Assembly (NCBI GenBank): GCA_046263195.1
Contig: JBHELG010000150.1
Location: 1-13,242, forward strand
Origin: JBHELG01 sp046263195
GTDB lineage: Bacteria; Actinomycetota; Nitriliruptoria; Nitriliruptorales; JAHWKO01
DNA length: 13,242 nucleotides
Direction: 5' to 3'
Part shown: piece by piece, positions 1 to 6,280 of the stretch
Numbering within the stretch: position 1 is the first letter of the stretch
Layout: every line of letters begins with the position of its first letter
The notes under the pieces: generated by a model
The model's input: the letters and a program-made list of their open reading frames with translations, nothing else
Databases searched by the model: none
Told to the model about the DNA's origin: nothing
Translations under genes and position numbers: made by a program

Positions 1-1529
1 AGTCGGGCGGGGGCTCTCCATATCCCCGCCTCCCACCGGACGGCTCCGCCCGGCGAACATGCCAGGGGCAATCCCCCGAGCTCGGTGCGTGCGGAGGCGG
101 CGCGCTCGACGGCATGCCCCTGGCCCTCCGGAAGGGCGTCCAGCGGCGTGTCGAGATGCTCACTGAGGCGGCCCACCGTGCGATCGAGCCCGTGGTCGTA
201 CCAGACGCGCACCAGTTCCTCGTGTGGCTCCCCGGGCCAAGCTCGTTGCAGCAAGTCCCGCACTGTGACGACGTCCACCCGGGCGGCCGGTGTCCGCCGC
301 AGCGCCCGGCCGAGTACGAGCTCGGTCGACAATCCCAGGATGGCGCGCACAGCGAAGAAGGCTCCTACACCTGCGATGTCCCAGATCAGGCCGGCCATGA
401 GCGGTCCCACCGCCTCCCCGAGCGACAGGGCCGCATCGAGGCTGCCTGCCACGCGCCCGCCCCGAGGGCCGGCGCTCCGCGCCGCGTCTCCGACCAGCGC
501 GCCCCAGGTGGGCCGGAACGCCGCCTTTCCGGCGTCGTCTATGAGCCGTCCTCCCAGCACCCCCCCATAGAACGGCAGGACCGCATAGACGAGAGACGAG
601 GCGGCGTTGGCGATCCCCCGGACCGTCGCCAGCCGCTCCGTTCCGATGCGGTCGGCGATCGCCCCGGCCAGCGGCCCGAGCACGAGCAGCGACGCGACCG
701 ACAGAGAGTAGATGAAGCCGATCCTGCCCGGGTCGAGACCGGCGATCTCTGCTGCGTAGACCTGGAACAGACCGTGGGTCATGTGGGCGGTCAGACCGGC
801 CGACAGCCCCAGTGCGGCCACAAGCCGGAGCCGGGGGTCACGCGCGATGCGGATCGCCCCGTCGGCGTTGAACCTGCCGCTCACGTGCATCTCAATGGAT
901 CCTCGAGCACCCTCGTGTACGGGCACCGCTGCCACCCCGACCCCCGGGATCCCCGACCACACGGCTATCACGGACAGCGCAGCCAGGACGACCACGAGCC
1001 ACCACAGGGGGGTGAAGGATCCTCCGGTCGCTGCCAGCAGACCGCCCGCGACCGCGCCGGCAGAGACGTTTCCGAGGTCCTTGGCGCCGATGGCCAGCGA
1101 GAAGGTTTGGCCCAGCCTGCGCCTTCCCGGCCTAGCCAGCACCGTTATCGAGGCCGGGTCGCGTGCGGCGGAAGCGGTGCCCTGGAGCAGACGCACCGCT
1201 ACCAGGGTGACCGGGGTGGTGGCGACGAGGAGCACGAGCGAGGCGAGGAAGCGCAGGACGACCGCTGCCAGGTAGCCCCGGCGCGCACCGAAGCGGTCGA
1301 CCACGACGCCCATGAGCGGTTTCACCGCCGGCTGGACGATCGCCTTCGCTCCGGCGATGAGACCGACCTCGGTCAGGCTCATGCCGAGCTCGATGGCATA
1401 GAGCGGCAGAGCGAACGTCACGATCCCGAAGCCGAGCCGCGTGAAGAAGCCCTCCGCCAGTACGGCTCGGAGGGCAGGGTCGCTGCGACGCAGCGCGGTG
1501 GCGACGCTGCGGACGCGGGCGCGGATCAT
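1..1529 (-). CDS. MFS transporter (3' end beyond window)
   Basis: Open reading frame read by reverse-complement translation from ATG at 1529 to the left edge, about 509 codons with no stop. The product is a polytopic membrane protein with about 12 hydrophobic segments. The conserved MFS loop 2-3 motif is visible as GVVVDRFGARRG, and a second copy, GAIADRIGTERL, lies in the loop after the later helices, as in 12-helix drug/metabolite exporters. The ATG overlaps the stop of the upstream ATP-grasp gene by 4 bp (ATGA), so it is the fifth gene of the coupled operon and probably moves that pathway's product or substrate across the membrane. Direction and substrate cannot be told. After the last helix (GLIWDIAGVGAFFAVRAILG) there is a hydrophilic tail of well over 100 residues to the window edge, longer than usual for MFS proteins. 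A 494-codon plus-strand ORF over the same bases is its antisense shadow. Confidence 0.85.
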   Translation of the reverse strand, partial: MIRARVRSVATALRRSDPALRAVLAEGFFTRLGFGIVTFALPLYAIELGMSLTEVGLIAGAKAIVQPAVKPLMGVVVDRFGARRGYLAAVVLRFLASLVLLVATTPVTLVAVRLLQGTASAARDPASITVLARPGRRRLGQTFSLAIGAKDLGNVSAGAVAGGLLAATGGSFTPLWWLVVVLAALSVIAVWSGIPGVGVAAVPVHEGARGSIEMHVSGRFNADGAIRIARDPRLRLVAALGLSAGLTAHMTHGLFQVYAAEIAGLDPGRIGFIYSLSVASLLVLGPLAGAIADRIGTERLATVRGIANAASSLVYAVLPFYGGVLGGRLIDDAGKAAFRPTWGALVGDAARSAGPRGGRVAGSLDAALSLGEAVGPLMAGLIWDIAGVGAFFAVRAILGLSTELVLGRALRRTPAARVDVVTVRDLLQRAWPGEPHEELVRVWYDHGLDRTVGRLSEHLDTPLDALPEGQGHAVERAASARTELGGLPLACSPGGAVRWEAGIWRAPAR

Positions 1530-2311
1530 CTCCGGCTCTGCAGGCGTTCGAGGATGAGGTCGGTGAGCCAGCCGATCGCCTCCGGCACGCCGCGGTAGCC
1601 GGGAAAGGCGTTGACGTCGACGACGACTGGCCCATCGCGCCCCGCGACGACGTCGACGCCCCAACAGTCGAGGCGGGCGGCGGTGGCCGCCTCGAGTGCG
1701 ATCTCCGTCACGGCAGGGGCGGCGAGCACGGGTTCTCGGGGGACGCCGACGACCCCCGGTTGCGTATGCACGCGCCGGACGGCGGCCTGCCGACCCACCC
1801 CGTACACCTTGAGGTCGTAACCGGGCCCGTCGACGCACTCTTGGACGAGCCAGGGGCCGGGAGTCGACGGCCCTTCCCCCCGCCGAAGCACCTGCGTTCC
1901 CTCACCGTGTGCGCCCCGCAAGGGTTTGACGAAGCGCGGGCCCTGCTGAAGCTGCGCTGCGAGCGTCGCGAGGCCATCGGCGAGTACGGTCCGCGGGACC
2001 GGCACGCCGGCACGGGCGATGCGGGCGAGAGTCCTGGCCTTGTCCGCGGCCGCAGCCGTCGCATCGTGGGAGTTGAGGCAGGAGGCGCCAGCATCGGTGA
2101 GCATGCCGGCGACGCTCAGCACCGACGGGTGGTCGCCTTTCACGAGGTAGAGGCCTGCGAGCGGACGCCGGAGGGGCAGTTCCGTGCAGCGCGTGGGATC
2201 CCACGTGTCCAGTGCCGTCCCCAGGGCCTGCAGCCGCGATCGCAAAGGCGCCAGCAGCGGGTTGCGCCCCGGGGTGTCGCCCGCCTCGACGAGGGCGCAC
2301 ACCCTCCTCAT
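1526..2311 (-). CDS. ATP-grasp enzyme A (RimK/ITPK-like)
   Basis: 261-residue protein of the ATP-grasp fold. ATP-binding elements in order: a lysine in the first motif (RFVKP, K129), a glycine-rich loop GAHGEG (133-138), VQE (about 158), and DLKVYGVG (166-173). The metal-binding C-terminal block has GVDVV (D220) and VVVDVNAFPGYRG (D232, N234). All residues needed for ATP and Mg2+ binding appear present. The family either joins a carboxylate to an amine or thiol via an acyl phosphate (RimK, peptide and amino-acid ligases) or, in the ITPK1 branch, phosphorylates inositol hydroxyls; the DVNAFPGYxGV block is very like ITPK1. The gene starts with ATG overlapping the dehydrogenase stop by 4 bp and ends overlapping the MFS start by 4 bp. 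Motif spacing matches ATP-grasp B almost residue for residue, suggesting paralogy. The substrate is unknown. Confidence 0.85.
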   Translation of the reverse strand: MRRVCALVEAGDTPGRNPLLAPLRSRLQALGTALDTWDPTRCTELPLRRPLAGLYLVKGDHPSVLSVAGMLTDAGASCLNSHDATAAAADKARTLARIARAGVPVPRTVLADGLATLAAQLQQGPRFVKPLRGAHGEGTQVLRRGEGPSTPGPWLVQECVDGPGYDLKVYGVGRQAAVRRVHTQPGVVGVPREPVLAAPAVTEIALEAATAARLDCWGVDVVAGRDGPVVVDVNAFPGYRGVPEAIGWLTDLILERLQSRR

Positions 2312-3507
2312 CCGACCAGCCCTGCCTGTGAGCTGGAGCCATCGTGCACCGGCGGAAACAGCACACCGTCGGGCGTGAGGATGAACCCGTGGTAGCGGCG
2401 GGCTACCGCGGCGCCCAACGGGTCACCTGGCTGGAGGCCACAGACGTCTGCCAGGACGTGGGCGACGCCATGTCTGCGCAGGTGGCGTCCGAGCAGCCCG
2501 GCCTGCACATCGTCGGGGTGGCGGTACAGCAGTGCCGCGGCAATCGCGAGCGCGAAGTAGGCCGGGACGCGCCCGGTCGTCTCCCGGATGAGCGCCGCGG
2601 GTCCGAGCAGGCGATCCATCTGGCCGAGCTTGCGGATCGGATCGCGAGCCACCCGGGGGACGGGGTCGGCGAGGTCCTTGTCGGCGTAGCGCGAGAGCGC
2701 CGCGGCGACCGGCCCCCGGAGGTCGTTCCCAAGCCGAGGGTAGGCAGCCAACAGGGCACGCCGAGACTCGAGCAGGCAACCCACCAGCATCGGGCGCAGG
2801 AAGGGATCGGCCACCGCCCGTGCGACGGTCGCGTGGCCCAGCAGCCAGCCGAGGTATGCGGCCACGGCGTGGCCCGCGTTGAAGACGTACAGCTTCTCGC
2901 GCAGGCGCGCCTCGTATGAGGCCGTCAGCCGAACGCCCGGCAGCGGAGGCATGCCGGTGAGAGTTCTCCGGCCGTCGACGAGGAGCCTGCGGTCGGCGTC
3001 TCCGATGAAGGTCGGGACTCCAGGCCCACCCCAGTCGCCGTGGCTGACCGCGACGGTTGCGATGGCGCCGGCGATGCCGGTGTTCGGCAGCTCCAGGCGT
3101 GCACTGCGCGCGACCGCCCACACTGCGGCTTCCAGGGCAGGCGCCACGGCGTGGTTCTCCACGCACCACACGTCCAGCGGGCGATCCTCGCGGCGCCACG
3201 CCAGCGCCCTTGCGAGCGGTGGTCCGAGCGCCGGGACGTTGCCGACACCGACCGCCGTGCACACGAGATCCACGTCTGCCACCTCGACCTCGAATGCTGG
3301 CGTGCCCACCGCGACCGCATGGATTCCGCATATCGCGTGTTCCCGCCCCGTCCCCGTGACGCGCACCAGGAAGCGACCGGTCCTGCGTATGCGTTCCGCC
3401 GTGGCGGCGTCGCGCGCAGCCAGAACGACCTCCCATCCAGCCTCGCTGAACAGAGGGGCCAGGTACCCGCATCCGATCCGTCCCGGTCCGATGATCACGA
3501 CCCGCAC
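2308..3507 (-). CDS. Mannitol-1-phosphate 5-dehydrogenase-like oxidoreductase
   Basis: 399-residue protein of the polyol-specific long-chain dehydrogenase family, close in length to E. coli MtlD (382). The N-terminal Rossmann loop is VVIIGPGRIGCGY (residues 3-15). The family's catalytic signature K-x4-N-x2-H is intact in EKLYVFNAGHAVAAYLG: K205, N210, H213. MtlD interconverts mannitol-1-phosphate and fructose-6-phosphate with NAD(H). Here there is no PTS or other mannitol-uptake gene nearby, and the gene sits between two ATP-grasp genes, so a different phosphorylated polyol or sugar as substrate is a fair inference. The GTG start at 3507 is preferred: AGGAGGT lies just upstream and this start keeps the first Rossmann strand. 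A second GTG at 3498 would overlap the upstream stop by 4 bp but would cut that strand. The gene overlaps ATP-grasp B by 13 bp and ATP-grasp A by 4 bp. Confidence 0.82.
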   Translation of the reverse strand: MRVVIIGPGRIGCGYLAPLFSEAGWEVVLAARDAATAERIRRTGRFLVRVTGTGREHAICGIHAVAVGTPAFEVEVADVDLVCTAVGVGNVPALGPPLARALAWRREDRPLDVWCVENHAVAPALEAAVWAVARSARLELPNTGIAGAIATVAVSHGDWGGPGVPTFIGDADRRLLVDGRRTLTGMPPLPGVRLTASYEARLREKLYVFNAGHAVAAYLGWLLGHATVARAVADPFLRPMLVGCLLESRRALLAAYPRLGNDLRGPVAAALSRYADKDLADPVPRVARDPIRKLGQMDRLLGPAALIRETTGRVPAYFALAIAAALLYRHPDDVQAGLLGRHLRRHGVAHVLADVCGLQPGDPLGAAVARRYHGFILTPDGVLFPPVHDGSSSQAGLVG

Positions 3508-4292
3508 GGGACCTCCTCCCGTCCGCCTCCCGACAAGACGTCCGCGAGGCTGGCAGCTGCGCCTTCGACTCCCTTGAAGCCCGGCATGGCGTTCACGTCG
3601 ACGATGACGGGACCCGTCGGAGCGAGCAGGACGTCGACGCCGTAGGCGCTGAGACCCAGGACGCGTCCCACTCCGCGGGCAAGTTCCACCAGTCCGCGGT
3701 GGGGGTCGAAGGGGGCGCCCCGTTTCTGCTCCGGCGTGGGAGCGGGGAAGGATCGCAAGACGCCAGCGACCCTGCCACCGATCACGTACAGCTTGCGGTC
3801 GACGCCATCAGAGACGATGCGCTCCTGCACCAGGTAGGGACCCGGGAAGGGGGGGCGGGCTGGCAGTGTCCGCCCCTCGCAGATGAACACGCCCTCCCCG
3901 CGGCTGCCGAACCGTGACTTGACCACGATCGGCGCGGCGGTCCACCGCTCCACGATCTGCTCCCAGCGCTCAACGCCGTCCGTGTGGGGAACCGGCAGCC
4001 CGGCTGCCTCGAGGAGCCGCGCTGTTCGCGCCTTGTCGCGTACGACCGCGGTGGCTGCTGGCGCGTTGATGCAGCGGGCGGCTTCGAGGCGTCCGCAGAG
4101 GACGCGCAGCACGGCGGGAGAAAGGCTCCGCAGGACGTAGCGCTCGGCCTGCGGGAGGGCCGTCGGCGGCTCGTGGACCAGGAAGCCGGCCACGCGCAGA
4201 CCCCGGCTCGACATGCGACGGACCGTGTCCCAAAGGACAGACTTCTCGCTCGGGGGACGTCCGAGGAGGAGGGCGACGTCGATGCGGCTCAT
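3495..4292 (-). CDS. ATP-grasp enzyme B (RimK/ITPK-like)
   Basis: 265-residue ATP-grasp protein. Visible motifs: PIVVKSRFGSRGEG (K125; glycine loop about 129-134), YLVQERIV (E157), VDRKLYVIGGRVAGVLR (about 164-180), YGVDVLL (D220) and VIVDVNAMPGFKGVEG (D232, N234). The two C-terminal acidic residues and the Asn that hold Mg-ATP are present, so it should be active. Compared with enzyme A, D220, D232 and N234 fall at the same positions and the length differs by 4 residues, consistent with an old tandem duplication, although the N-terminal domains (about residues 1-100) have drifted much more and probably bind different substrates. The ATG at 4292 overlaps the stop of ATP-grasp C by 4 bp, giving translational coupling. 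The reaction is either an amide-forming ligation or an ITPK-like phosphorylation; I cannot decide which. Confidence 0.85.
   Translation of the reverse strand: MSRIDVALLLGRPPSEKSVLWDTVRRMSSRGLRVAGFLVHEPPTALPQAERYVLRSLSPAVLRVLCGRLEAARCINAPAATAVVRDKARTARLLEAAGLPVPHTDGVERWEQIVERWTAAPIVVKSRFGSRGEGVFICEGRTLPARPPFPGPYLVQERIVSDGVDRKLYVIGGRVAGVLRSFPAPTPEQKRGAPFDPHRGLVELARGVGRVLGLSAYGVDVLLAPTGPVIVDVNAMPGFKGVEGAAASLADVLSGGGREEVPCGS
3511..3517 (-). promoter_or_regulatory. Ribosome binding site of the mtlD-like gene
   Basis: AGGAGGT on the minus strand, inside the last codons of ATP-grasp B, three bases before the GTG at 3507. It favours the 3507 start over the GTG at 3498. Confidence 0.6.
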
Positions 4293-5113
4293 GCCGCCAA
4301 TCCCGGCCAGGCCCGGAGAACGTCGACGATGGCACCTGGCGCCGAATCCACCCCCGTGTAGTTGGGGAAGTCGTTGACGTCCACAACCACAGGGCCCGAG
4401 GCGCCCATGAGCACGTCCACCCCGAGAAGCGGCAGGCGGAAGGCGTCACGGCAGGTCAGCGCGAGCGACCGTAGGCGCGGCGGAGGGGGCACCGCACGTG
4501 TCGGTCGGGGCGCCTCCGCGACGACCGCGAGGAGGGGCGACGGCCGTCGAACCATCCAGACATGGTCCCCCGCGACGTAGAGCTTGTAGTCGACTCCACC
4601 AACTTCGAGGTAGGGCTGCGCGAGGACCAGATCGCCGTCCCAGGTGGCCTCGTGCAGCTCGTCGGGTGTCCGGGCCAGCAGTATTCCGCGCGCGTTGTCT
4701 CCGAAGGGTGGCTTCAGCACGAGGGGGAACGCACTTCGCGGCAGTTCCGCCAACTCGGCGGGACGGGCAGCAACATAGGTTGGCGGCACGGGAACGCCCC
4801 GCCGCGCGAGGTCCGCCAACGCGCGCGGCTTGTCCCGTACGGCCATGACCCCATCCCACGGCATCAGGAGACGCGCGCCGCGTGCCTCGGCCTCCCTGAG
4901 CAGCTGCAGCCCCAACCCATGTCGGGTCCTCGCGACGACCGTGTCCCCGGGGCGCAGTCCGAGCCACAAGTCGACCCCTCCGATCAGGTCGGCCACGATG
5001 TCGTCCGCCACCACGGGAGCGCTGTGGATGGCGCATCGATCAAGCTCATCGAGCAACGACAGCGGCATCCGTTGCCGCATGTAGCGCCGATCGGTCAGCA
5101 CCCAGATCGTCAC
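4289..5113 (-). CDS. ATP-grasp enzyme C (ITPK-like), first gene of coupled operon
   Basis: About 274 residues from GTG at 5113. Motifs: FPLVLKPPFGDNARG (catalytic-region Lys about 134, glycine loop), LVLAQPYLEVGGVDYKLYV, the segment YKLYVAGDHVWMVRRPSP, GVDVLMGASGPVVVDVN (D233, D245, N247), then DFPNYTGVDSAPG. The YK-x-YV-x-G...V-x-RPS stretch plus DVN-x-FP-x-Y-x-GV recalls inositol-trisphosphate 5/6-kinase (ITPK1) more than RimK. The N-terminus differs from enzymes A and B, so it is the most distant of the three. The GTG at 5113 is chosen because GGAG lies six bases upstream; a longer frame from a GTG at 5140 lacks a ribosome binding site. It opens the block of five overlapping genes and lies 79 bp after the receiver-protein gene, with no clear terminator between them. 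Confidence 0.82.
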   Translation of the reverse strand: MTIWVLTDRRYMRQRMPLSLLDELDRCAIHSAPVVADDIVADLIGGVDLWLGLRPGDTVVARTRHGLGLQLLREAEARGARLLMPWDGVMAVRDKPRALADLARRGVPVPPTYVAARPAELAELPRSAFPLVLKPPFGDNARGILLARTPDELHEATWDGDLVLAQPYLEVGGVDYKLYVAGDHVWMVRRPSPLLAVVAEAPRPTRAVPPPPRLRSLALTCRDAFRLPLLGVDVLMGASGPVVVDVNDFPNYTGVDSAPGAIVDVLRAWPGLAA

Positions 5114-5119
5114 GAGAGG

Positions 5120-5123
5120 CTCC
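5120..5123 (-). promoter_or_regulatory. Ribosome binding site for ATP-grasp C
   Basis: GGAG six bases upstream of the GTG at 5113. It decides the start in favour of 5113 over the upstream in-frame GTG at 5140. Confidence 0.5.
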
Positions 5124-5192
5124 AACACCGTGGCCAGCACTCATCGTGGTAGACGGTGCTGAGGAGACCCTGAACTGGTGATGAGAGCCGCC

Positions 5193-5573
5193 TCAGGTTG
5201 CCTCTCGGAGTTGGGCGTGGAGCGCGGACACGACCTCGGCGAACACGAGCGGCTTCGCCAGGAAGCTCGTCGCGCCTGCCTGCAGGCACTGCTCGCGGGT
5301 CGCAGGATCGTCGTGAGCGCTGAGGATGAGAACGGGTACGCGGCTGTTGCGACGGCGGACCGCGTGGAGAACCCCCAGACCCGACGTGCCTGGAAGGCCG
5401 AGGTCGAGGAGCAGTGCGTCGAACTCTTCTGTGTCCACCAGGAAGGTGGCGACGTCGCCGTCCTCGGCGGCCACGACGTCGTAGCCCTCGCGTTGCAAGC
5501 CTTTGACGAGGAAGCCGGCGATGCGTGGTTCGTCCTCGACAACGAGCACCCGTGGCACCGGCCGGCAGGTCAC
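5193..5573 (-). CDS. Stand-alone receiver-domain response regulator
   Basis: 126 residues from GTG at 5573, which overlaps the stop of the preceding response-regulator gene by 4 bp (GTGA). It is a complete CheY-like receiver: acidic pair in VLVVEDEP (E13, D14), phosphoacceptor aspartate in LLLDLGLPG (D57), the switch residue in LILSAHD (S85) and the conserved lysine in AKP (K107). Nothing follows the receiver, so it has no DNA-binding or enzyme output. Such proteins act by protein contact, as phosphate sinks, or as relay steps. Its place directly after an OmpR-type regulator and kinase suggests it takes phosphate from the same kinase. An upstream extension of the frame overlaps the neighbour extensively and is not supported. 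Confidence 0.85.
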   Translation of the reverse strand: MTCRPVPRVLVVEDEPRIAGFLVKGLQREGYDVVAAEDGDVATFLVDTEEFDALLLDLGLPGTSGLGVLHAVRRRNSRVPVLILSAHDDPATREQCLQAGATSFLAKPLVFAEVVSALHAQLREAT

Positions 5574-6253
5574 GATGGGTTGCTGTCGCCGCTGAAGGTC
5601 TCGAGCCGGTAGCCCATGCCGCGGGCGGTGGAGATGCGCCCGGGATCGAGTTTTCGGCGCAGGTAGCCGACGTAGACCTCCACGATGTTCGACCCCGGGT
5701 CGTGGTGGTAGCCCCACGCGTCACTGAGGAGCTGTTCCCGGGAGAGCACCTGGCCGGGGTGGCGGAAGAAGGTCTCGGCGAGGGCGAACTCGCGGGCGGT
5801 GAGCTCCTCTTCCCGGCCGCCGCTGCGGATGGTGCGTGTGCGCAGGTCGAGTTCGGCGTCGCCGGCACGCAGCAGGACCGTCGACCGGCCTCGTTGCGGC
5901 CGGAGGCGGGCGCGCACCCGTGCCAGCAGCTCGGCGAAGCGAAACGGCTTCGGGATGTAGTCGTCGGCGCCGCCGTCGAGGCCCGCGACGGTGTCCTCGA
6001 GCCCGTCACGTGCCGTGAGAATGATGACGGGCAGGTGGGGGTCGGTTCTGCGGAGCTCGCGCAGAACACTCAGCCCGTCTCTTCCTGGCAGCCCGAGATC
6101 CAGGATGAGCAAGTCGACGCCGGAGTGCCTTGCCAGCATGAGAGTGGAGTGCCCGTCGTGCGCGACGGTGGTGACGTATCCGGCCTTTGACAGCCCCTTC
6201 TGGAGGAAGGAGGAGATGGCGGGTTCGTCTTCCGCGATCAGGATATGACTCAC
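5570..6253 (-). CDS. OmpR/PhoB-family response regulator
   Basis: 227 residues from GTG at 6253. The N-terminal receiver has ILIAEDEPA (E8, D9), phosphoacceptor D52 in LILDLGLPGRDG, T80 in IILTARDG and K102 in YIPKPF. The C-terminal winged-helix DNA-binding domain shows ELTAREFALAETFFRHPGQV, LLSDAWG and the recognition-helix region NIVEVYVGYLRRKLD, ending with GMGYRLE, as in OmpR/PhoB transcription factors. It should be phosphorylated by the adjacent kinase and bind direct or inverted repeats in promoters. A longer frame exists from a TTG at 6280, but AAAGGAG eight bases before 6253 decides the start. It lies 27 bp after the kinase stop and overlaps the receiver-only gene by 4 bp. Confidence 0.93.
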   Translation of the reverse strand: MSHILIAEDEPAISSFLQKGLSKAGYVTTVAHDGHSTLMLARHSGVDLLILDLGLPGRDGLSVLRELRRTDPHLPVIILTARDGLEDTVAGLDGGADDYIPKPFRFAELLARVRARLRPQRGRSTVLLRAGDAELDLRTRTIRSGGREEELTAREFALAETFFRHPGQVLSREQLLSDAWGYHHDPGSNIVEVYVGYLRRKLDPGRISTARGMGYRLETFSGDSNPS

Positions 6254-6261
6254 GAGGGCGG

Positions 6262-6268
6262 CTCCTTT
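6262..6268 (-). promoter_or_regulatory. Ribosome binding site for the OmpR-type regulator
   Basis: AAAGGAG eight bases before the GTG at 6253; it rules out the upstream TTG at 6280 as the likely start. Confidence 0.6.
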
Positions 6269-6280
6269 CTCCCGCGACAA

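Noticed and set aside
114..1598. 494-codon plus-strand open frame
   Set aside because: It is the in-register antisense of the MFS gene; its translation is rich in Arg, His, Gln and Asp with no hydrophobic segments or known motifs, while the minus strand gives a clear MFS protein.
5113..5193. Graspetide-type precursor peptide next to the ATP-grasp genes
   Set aside because: ATP-grasp pairs with a transporter suggested microviridin-like peptides, but I found no short ORF with a ribosome binding site and an acidic/Thr-rich core in this gap or between the overlapping genes; a precursor further left cannot be excluded.
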